This document shows positions 57,893-64,000 of a stretch of 64,000 nt of DNA, piece after piece. Each line of letters opens with the position of its first letter. The stretch's first letter is position 1. Below the pieces are notes generated by a model. The model made no database searches. It was not told the origin of the DNA and saw nothing but the letters and a program-made list of their open reading frames with translations. The stretch lies in assembly GCF_902168175.1 (NCBI RefSeq), contig NZ_CABHOU010000108.1:1-64000 (forward strand), in the 5' to 3' direction. Origin of the DNA: an uncultured Chitinophaga sp. (GTDB taxonomy: Bacteria > Bacteroidota > Bacteroidia > Chitinophagales > Chitinophagaceae). The translations under genes were made by a program, and so were the position numbers.

Positions 57893-60800
57893 TTAGAGTG
57901 AAACCTGTAAGCCGAAGGCGAAAGATCTGCGATAAGGATAGTTTCTTCCGAACGTAGCGGTAGCAATACCGGAGTAACGGAAGTCAACCTCAGGATCGAT
58001 CGGCACGAAAAGGTTGTCTTTTTCCCAAAGATTTTCACCGCTCACGTATACACGAAGGCTCTGTAATCTTGCTTTTTCCACCAGTTTCTTTGGTAATGTA
58101 TAACCAAGGGAAACGTTTTTCAGGCGGAGGTAAGACATGTCCAGCAGGTATTTGCTTTGTGGATAGAAGTTTTGGTTAGCAGCCTGGCCGGTATTGGATG
58201 GTCTGGGATAAAACGCATCGGTATTGGCTGGCGACCAGTAATCCATCTGGTGTTCGTACATGGCATCGCCTGGGTTGAAGCCGGGGATGGTCATCATACT
58301 TGGTGCCCAGAGGTTACGTTTGCCAACACCCTGGAAGAAGATGTTAAAGTCAACTCCTTTCCAGTTAGCACCCAGTCTTACACCGTATTGGTACCGGGGG
58401 GTAGAGTTGCCGATCACGCGCATATCGCCATGGTCGGTAACGGTGTTACGGCCGTTGTTAATAGCGGTATCGCCATTCAGGTCTTTGAATTTCACATCGC
58501 CGGGGCCATACCAGAACCATGCAGAAGTTTGGCCTTCCAGGAATTTCTGGCTGGCAATACCTTCTTTCAGTATGTACTTGCCGGAAGCATCGGTGATTAA
58601 TTTACCGGTAGCATCTTTCTGGAAATCATTTTCTGTAAAGAAACGGTCGGTTTCATATCCCCATATTTCTCCGAGGTATTTACCCTGGTAAAAACCAGTA
58701 ATGGTGGAGCCGGAGAACTTGGTAAGTTTCTCACGGAAGTCGGAGAGAGACAAGGTAGCGTTGATAGAAAGTTCGTTGTCGAATGTGTGGTTACCATCGA
58801 GGCTGATTTCCCAACCGGTAGTCTGCATCTCACCATAGTTACGGGCCGGAGCGCCGGCACCGAAGGTGCTGGGCAATTGAATACCACCTGTAATCATATC
58901 TTTAGTGGTCCTTCTGTACCAGTCAAACGTAACGCCGATCTTATCGTTCCAGAACCTTGAATCAAAGCCAAAGTCGATGCTGTTAATGGTTTCCCATTTC
59001 AACAATGGCGGAACGATCCTGGGCGGGTTTACGGTGAGCAGGTTAGTGCTGCCAATCCACCATGCAGAGTTATAGGTACTCATTGACGGACGGAAGGTGG
59101 CGGAACCTACATCTGTGTTACCGATTGAACCGTAGGACCCGCGTACTTTGAAGTATGACAGTACTGGTTTTACGTCCTTCATGAATTCTTCTTCTGTGAG
59201 GATGTAACCTGCGGAAACAGAAGGGAAGAAGGCCCATTGGTTGTTAGAAGGGAAGTAAGAAGAACCATCGTAACGGCCATTTACTTCGAGTAGGTACTTG
59301 TTTTTATAAGCGTAGTTGATACGGCCGAAGAAGCCCATTGTAGCCCAGTCGCCACGGCTGCTGGTTGCAGTTTGGTCGCCTGTAGACAGGTTGGGCTCGC
59401 CTATACCCGGGTCTATTACGTTGTTCCTGCGGGTGGTCTGGCTGGTATTCAGTTGTGTTTCTACGTCCATACCACCCATTATTTTCAGGGAGTGGTCCCC
59501 CAGTTCTTTCTGGTAGGTGGCAAAACTTTTAAAAGTATGGTTGTCGTACCAGCTGGAGTAATACTGTGCGTAGTCGTACGAAGTAGTATAAGTTTCATAC
59601 TTCAGCGGTGCGCCGCTCCAGTTGTTCCACGCGGTAAGCGGACCACCTACTTCGCGGATGTGTGCCTGGTTGTTAGTGTAAGTATAGTCAGCGTCTAAAG
59701 TAAGACCGGGAAGTATCTTAAATGTACCGCCCAGCGCAAAACGAGAGTAGTTTACTTTGGTGGTAGACATTTGCGCCGCCTGCATTTCAGACACTACATT
59801 TCGGAAAGGTTTGTCCTGGTAAGTACCATAAGGGTACAATGCGCTCCAGCGGTACAGATAGTACAGCGGATCGTATTGCACTGATGCAAAGGAGAACGGT
59901 GTTTCCTGGCTGGTACGGCTAAGCATTACACGGCTACGGAGATCCAGCCATTTGGTAACGCTGGAGTTGATGCCGAGGTTGGCGTTCAGGCGCTGGAATT
60001 TGTCCGTTTGTACTTTCATCAAACCTTCCTGACCCATGTAACCCAGACTCAGGTTATAAGCCGTTTTGTCGTTGCCGCCAGTGAAGTTCAGGTTGTGGTT
60101 TTGCTGGGGAGTCCAGTCACGTATGAACAGGTCGTTTACATCCCATGGCCGGTAGAAGTACAGTGCCCCGTCTTTTATTTCGAAGTCGCGTCCTTCCACC
60201 ATCTCCATGCCGAGGTTCTGACCGCCATATGTTTTCTTCCACTGCTTGATTTTTTCAATACTGGCCGAGTCAAAACGCATACCAATAGAGCTGGAGAATT
60301 TAGTAGCCGGATTGGTACGGATGGCCGCGGCCAGGGAGTAATTTAATCCGTCTTCATCAGCCGGGCTAGGCAATGTAGTAGGTTTAGACCAGGAAAAGTT
60401 ATTGGAATAACTGATCTTGTTCTGGGTGTTCTTTTTACCCGATTTGGAAGTGATAAGCACAACGCCGAATGCAGCGCGGCTACCATAAATTGACGTGGAT
60501 GCCGCATCTTTTAATACGGAAATAGATTCAATGTCATCGGGATTCACCATCAGCAGGCTCTGAATTTCCACGTTATCGAGCAGGATGAGTGGCTGAGCGC
60601 CCCCGCTTGCATTCGTGGAACCGGTCATGCCGCGCAACCTGATGCTGGGATTGGTGCCAATATCACCACTGGTAGTGGTAATAGTAAGGCCGGGAACCGT
60701 ACCCTGTAATGCACGACCCGCATCTGTAATCGAACGGGCCTGCAACGTTTTGGCAACGTCTACAGTGGCTACCGCACCGGTAAGGTTCGCCCTTTTCTGG

Positions 60801-61129
60801 GTACCGTAACCCACCACTATCACTTGTTCCAAAGAACGGTCGTCCACGGCGATAGATATCTTATAGTTATCTGCAGTGCCAATGGTAATGAGTTGGTTTT
60901 TGTAACCGATAAATGAAACGGTAAGTGTTTTTGTTCCCTCTGGAACAGTGAGGCTGAACTTACCATCTGCGCCCGTAGTGGTACCAATTGACGGGCCGGC
61001 TTGCACGGTCGCACCGATTACCGGTTCGCGCGAGGCCTGGTCCAATACCTCTCCCGTAATCTTCCTTTGCGCCCATGATGCTGCAAAAACCAGCAACAGC
61101 AGCAAAGTGCTGAGTAACTTTTTTTTCAT
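57893..61129 (-). CDS. SusC/RagA family TonB-dependent transporter
   Basis: 1078 residues. Signal peptide, then a carboxypeptidase-regulatory-like domain (ITGEVLDQASREPVIGATVQ), TonB box region (LEQVIVVGYGTQKRANLTGA) and plug (SISVLKDAASTSIYGSRAAF), then a large barrel ending RRSFAFGLQVSL. It imports oligosaccharides or peptides with SusD. No glycoside hydrolase gene adjoins the pair, so the substrate cannot be predicted. The 321-bp region upstream (61130-61450) holds the divergent DeoR promoter and no gene. Confidence 0.95.
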   Translation of the reverse strand: MKKKLLSTLLLLLVFAASWAQRKITGEVLDQASREPVIGATVQAGPSIGTTTGADGKFSLTVPEGTKTLTVSFIGYKNQLITIGTADNYKISIAVDDRSLEQVIVVGYGTQKRANLTGAVATVDVAKTLQARSITDAGRALQGTVPGLTITTTSGDIGTNPSIRLRGMTGSTNASGGAQPLILLDNVEIQSLLMVNPDDIESISVLKDAASTSIYGSRAAFGVVLITSKSGKKNTQNKISYSNNFSWSKPTTLPSPADEDGLNYSLAAAIRTNPATKFSSSIGMRFDSASIEKIKQWKKTYGGQNLGMEMVEGRDFEIKDGALYFYRPWDVNDLFIRDWTPQQNHNLNFTGGNDKTAYNLSLGYMGQEGLMKVQTDKFQRLNANLGINSSVTKWLDLRSRVMLSRTSQETPFSFASVQYDPLYYLYRWSALYPYGTYQDKPFRNVVSEMQAAQMSTTKVNYSRFALGGTFKILPGLTLDADYTYTNNQAHIREVGGPLTAWNNWSGAPLKYETYTTSYDYAQYYSSWYDNHTFKSFATYQKELGDHSLKIMGGMDVETQLNTSQTTRRNNVIDPGIGEPNLSTGDQTATSSRGDWATMGFFGRINYAYKNKYLLEVNGRYDGSSYFPSNNQWAFFPSVSAGYILTEEEFMKDVKPVLSYFKVRGSYGSIGNTDVGSATFRPSMSTYNSAWWIGSTNLLTVNPPRIVPPLLKWETINSIDFGFDSRFWNDKIGVTFDWYRRTTKDMITGGIQLPSTFGAGAPARNYGEMQTTGWEISLDGNHTFDNELSINATLSLSDFREKLTKFSGSTITGFYQGKYLGEIWGYETDRFFTENDFQKDATGKLITDASGKYILKEGIASQKFLEGQTSAWFWYGPGDVKFKDLNGDTAINNGRNTVTDHGDMRVIGNSTPRYQYGVRLGANWKGVDFNIFFQGVGKRNLWAPSMMTIPGFNPGDAMYEHQMDYWSPANTDAFYPRPSNTGQAANQNFYPQSKYLLDMSYLRLKNVSLGYTLPKKLVEKARLQSLRVYVSGENLWEKDNLFVPIDPEVDFRYSGIATATFGRNYPYRRSFAFGLQVSL

Positions 61130-61426
61130 AAATAGTTTGTGTTTAGCGAAGCGAAAACAATAACTCGGAATAGATAATTAAGTTGATTACAATTGAATTT
61201 GTCCTATGAAGCCTGTCCTTGGCCTGTTTGTAGTCCGCCGGTGATTTTCTTGGTTGATGTTTTTTAAGGTATTTGCGTGTTTGTGCGTTTTTACAGCGTC
61301 AATTTAGGGATAAAATCGAAAATAAAAAAGGATTCATGGAAAAATAACGCAAATTCCTGCAAGAAATGTAAATTGGGTTAAGGAAAGATGCAAGAAACTG
61401 ATAGAGTAGCAATCCAACTTAATTTT

Positions 61427-61434
61427 TAATTTTG
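61427..61434 (+). promoter_or_regulatory. TAnnTTTG promoter of the DeoR gene
   Basis: TAATTTTG, exact match, 16 nt before the ATG at 61451. Confidence 0.6.
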
Positions 61435-61450
61435 CACATTCCTTTAAAAT

Positions 61451-62200
61451 ATGCTAAAAGAAGAAAGGCAAACATTAATCATGCGTCAGATCAACCTGCA
61501 CAACAAAGTGTTGTCGGCCGATCTCAGCGCTATGCTCGGCGTTTCCGAGGACACAGTTAGGCGCGACCTGAAAGAACTTGCCGAAGAAGGTAAGGTATTA
61601 AAGGTACACGGCGGTGCTATTGGTAAGTCGTTCCATTACCCGTTTAACGGCAATAACGAAGTATACGCATTAGAGGCAAAACAGCAAATAGCCGCAAAGG
61701 CGATCAAACTCCTGAAGGATGATATGTTCATTCTCACCGGTGGCGGTACCACGATGATCGAGTTTGCCAAAAAGATACCTGAAAACCTGCGGGCTACATT
61801 TTTTACCATCAGTCCGCTGGTGGCCATTCAACTGGCCGAGCATGCAGATCTGACGGTAATTACAATAGGCGGCCAGCTAAGCAAAAGTTCGAATGTACAC
61901 GTAGGCGCCAGCGTTATTAATCAATTGGCGGATATCAAGGTGGACCTCTGCCTGGTAGGCACTAACGGCCTTTCGCTGCAGGAGGGAATGACGGATTCGG
62001 ACTGGGAAGTAGTGCAGGTAAAAAAGGCAATGCTCCGTGCCTCCAAAAAAATGGCGGTCATGAGCATTGCCGAAAAATTGAATTCTACCCAGCGGATGAA
62101 GGTGTGTGATATTACGCAGGTCGACTATCTGATTACCGAACTGGCGCCCGATAATCATTTCTTGTCGTCTTACCAGCACCTCGACCTGGAGTTGCTTTAA
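61451..62200 (+). CDS. DeoR-family sugar-responsive repressor
   Basis: 249 residues. N-terminal HTH: MLKEERQTLIMRQINLHNKV and LGVSEDTVRRDLKELAEEGK. The C-terminal sugar-phosphate sensor has FILTGGGTTMIEFAKKIP and DLCLVGTNGLSLQEGMTDSD. It is divergent from susC, so it is a candidate regulator of the SusCD operon, with a sugar phosphate as inducer; that link is inferred from position. Confidence 0.9.
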   Translation: MLKEERQTLIMRQINLHNKVLSADLSAMLGVSEDTVRRDLKELAEEGKVLKVHGGAIGKSFHYPFNGNNEVYALEAKQQIAAKAIKLLKDDMFILTGGGTTMIEFAKKIPENLRATFFTISPLVAIQLAEHADLTVITIGGQLSKSSNVHVGASVINQLADIKVDLCLVGTNGLSLQEGMTDSDWEVVQVKKAMLRASKKMAVMSIAEKLNSTQRMKVCDITQVDYLITELAPDNHFLSSYQHLDLELL

Positions 62201-62230
62201 TATATTATGATGATGTAGGCCGGGAAAGGC

Positions 62231-64000
62231 TTATACCTTTTTCCCGACCTTCATAACTTTCCCTTCTATCAGGCTTATCCAAATATCCCCGGCTTTATCG
62301 GCCGTAATCTTATTAATGGATGAATTGCCCGCTTTATGCACCCATTTAAGCGCGTGCGTTTTTACATCAATAGCGATGAGTAACCCGTTTTTTGTACCGG
62401 CATATAACACGCCATTGCTCTCTAACAACGGGCAGGGATTGTGTTCGTAGCCATATTTAGCATCCGTATACCAAAGCAGCTGGAAGTCGGGTGCAGTAGT
62501 GGAAACGGCTATTACGGTATCTTCCATCAGTTTAGCGTATATCGCACTCCCGTCCGCCGAAATCTCCATCGACTCGCGCACCCGGTAACGGTTATTCCGC
62601 CATACAGTTTGGCCTGTGGTAAGGTCGATGGCTGTCATATATCGATCGGGCGCTACGATGAACACTTTGCCATTCACGATAGCTGGTTCAACGTTGCCTG
62701 GAGAGTACAGTTTCTGCATACTGCCGTTGTTCCACTTCCATTTCAGATCGCCGGTAGCTTTGTCGAGGCAGTATAGGTGCCTGTCCCAGGCGCCGAATAC
62801 AATCTCTTTAGCCGTACTGGCTGGTTTCCCCTGCATTTGTCCGTCCATAGAGGTATTTTTCCATATTATCTGCCCGTTTTCGATATTAATACAGTAAAAG
62901 GCGTGGCTGCCCACACCGATATACAGCAGGTTGTTTTCCACCAACCCTTCGGCGATAACAGGTTCGGTTACAGCAAGTTTCCATTTGTCTTTACCGGTTT
63001 TAACGTCGAGGCCATAGATAAATCCATCTACCGTGCCTACGGTTACAATGCCTTTGCCCGTAACAGGTGTGGCGTAAATAGAACCGGTAAACTTCCTGCG
63101 CCAGTTAACTTTCTTGTTAGCAGCATTAAGGGCAATCACCTCGCCCTGTGAGTTGCCGTGAATAATCTGACCATCTGATGGTAACGGGCCGGTAAAGGAG
63201 GCTGAGGTATCCTGGAAATTAAAGCCCGGTTTTACGTTCGGGTAGGTGTTGTTAATGCTATAGTCTGGTGGACTCATCGACTTCACATCTTTCAGAATAT
63301 CAGCATTTAACAGGCTAAAGGCTTTAAAGGGCACAGGGGCCTGTGTAAGCGTTTTCTCGAAAAAGAAAGCACTGTCGTTGCGGATGTTTACAATGTTGTA
63401 GCCTGGCAGCTCAGTGCCTTTGTACGGTAGGGAAGAGCGGCCCATAATACCCGGAATGCCGTCGAAGTTATGTACAGAAAGGCGGTGACCATGGCCGCAA
63501 AGCGCCAGGCGTGTATTCTTTGATTTCAGAAAACCGGTAACATCCTGCCAGTTGTCCAGTCCGTCGCCGAGCGGGTAGTGGCAAAGGGATATTACGGTTT
63601 TGCCAGGTGTTACCTTCTGTGCCAGCGTTTTCTTCAGCCAGTGGATATCTTCTTCCTTTATATGACCATCGCCCATTTTCATATAGGGGCCGCTGTTATA
63701 GCCCACAAATATGTACTTGTCCTTTTCAAAATAAAACCGGTCGTTGCCCCAGAGGGAAATAAAAGTTTGAGCAGCACTTTCCGACCAGTTGGTTTCATGG
63801 TTTCCCGGAATAACGTAAAGCGGGTATCTGAGGTCTTTAACAATAGCGTGAACAGCCTTCAGTTCTGCATCTGTGCCGGTATTGGTCAGATCGCCCGTCA
63901 GCACCACGAAATCAAGATCCTGGGTATTGATTTCCTGCACAATCCCGGCTAACGCCTTTTCGCTGGGTATGCCCGGCGATACATGTATATCAGTAAGAAA
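62231..64000 (-). CDS. Metallophosphoesterase with C-terminal PQQ-like beta-propeller (5' end cut off)
   Basis: The frame is open to the window edge, so the start is missing. The first residues read FLTDIHVSPGIPSEKAL: the D-x-H motif of calcineurin-like phosphoesterases. GDLTNTGTD, GNHETN, CHYPLGD and CGHGHRLSVH complete the metal site (about residues 5-175). From about 275 the protein has repeated propeller blades such as GTVDGFIYGLDVKTGKDKWK and GAWDRHLYCLDKATGDLKWK, of the PQQ-enzyme/YncE kind. Substrate unknown; it is probably a periplasmic enzyme. It faces DeoR. Confidence 0.88.
   Translation of the reverse strand, partial: FLTDIHVSPGIPSEKALAGIVQEINTQDLDFVVLTGDLTNTGTDAELKAVHAIVKDLRYPLYVIPGNHETNWSESAAQTFISLWGNDRFYFEKDKYIFVGYNSGPYMKMGDGHIKEEDIHWLKKTLAQKVTPGKTVISLCHYPLGDGLDNWQDVTGFLKSKNTRLALCGHGHRLSVHNFDGIPGIMGRSSLPYKGTELPGYNIVNIRNDSAFFFEKTLTQAPVPFKAFSLLNADILKDVKSMSPPDYSINNTYPNVKPGFNFQDTSASFTGPLPSDGQIIHGNSQGEVIALNAANKKVNWRRKFTGSIYATPVTGKGIVTVGTVDGFIYGLDVKTGKDKWKLAVTEPVIAEGLVENNLLYIGVGSHAFYCINIENGQIIWKNTSMDGQMQGKPASTAKEIVFGAWDRHLYCLDKATGDLKWKWNNGSMQKLYSPGNVEPAIVNGKVFIVAPDRYMTAIDLTTGQTVWRNNRYRVRESMEISADGSAIYAKLMEDTVIAVSTTAPDFQLLWYTDAKYGYEHNPCPLLESNGVLYAGTKNGLLIAIDVKTHALKWVHKAGNSSINKITADKAGDIWISLIEGKVMKVGKKV

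Overview
The window looks like a chromosome segment from a Bacteroidota bacterium, most likely of the Chitinophaga type. The support is a SusC/SusD pair, several TonB-dependent or lipobox-bearing envelope proteins, GH43-type hydrolases, a zeaxanthin-type carotenoid cluster with a MarR regulator, and many exact copies of the Bacteroidota -7 promoter element TAnnTTTG placed 5-75 nt before genes. No rRNA, tRNA, CRISPR array, transposase or phage gene was recognised.

Layout. 1-8.6 kb: end of an MFS transporter gene, then malQ-treZ-treY facing glgX, which together make trehalose from glycogen or maltodextrin. 8.8-11.2 kb: cytochrome bd oxidase (cydAB). 11.1-19.3 kb: ArsR regulator, phosphotransferase-like kinase, PNPOx-like protein, DUF1304 protein, secreted M23 peptidase with C-terminal tandem repeats, GH43, RidA, Crp/Fnr, a lipoprotein and a DUF4846 protein. 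19.3-22.2 kb: a repeat-rich region with five 253-bp tandem units and nine ~58-bp units. 22.2-29.1 kb: ECF sigma factor, metallo-hydrolase, a secreted protein of unknown role, PQQ-type sugar dehydrogenase, TonB receptor and nitrilase. 29.3-36.4 kb: a light-sensing operon made of heme oxygenase, a bacteriophytochrome photosensory module without a kinase, a CheB-CheR-PAS histidine kinase and a single-domain response regulator. 36.3-41.4 kb: VOC protein, crtY-crtZ-crtB-crtI and a MarR regulator. 41.8-46.7 kb: acyl-CoA synthetase, Crp/Fnr, FAD monooxygenase and small membrane proteins. 46.7-47.6 kb: a gene-free stretch bounded by a 23-bp inverted repeat and holding three different 11-bp minisatellites. 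47.6-56 kb: GNAT, GT1 glycosyltransferase, PepSY protein, response regulator, GH43-like, AlkD, rhamnogalacturonan acetylesterase-like and an outer-membrane protein. 56.1-64 kb: SusD, SusC, a DeoR regulator and a phosphoesterase with a PQQ-like propeller.

The strongest undescribed signal is a seven-member family of short minus-strand transcription units: five in tandem at 19.3-20.4 kb and two diverged copies at 52.9-53.2 kb. Each has a TAnnTTTG promoter, about 50 nt of conserved RNA body, and a rho-independent terminator ending in a U-rich tract. Upstream of each promoter, four short related motifs keep the same spacing although the sequence between them has diverged. I read this as a multicopy small RNA under one shared regulator. 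Neither the RNA nor the regulator could be identified from the sequence alone.

The second point of interest is the split phytochrome pathway. The chromophore-making enzyme, the photosensor and the kinase are separate, overlapping or adjacent genes, next to the carotenoid genes. A regulatory link between light sensing and pigment synthesis is only an inference.
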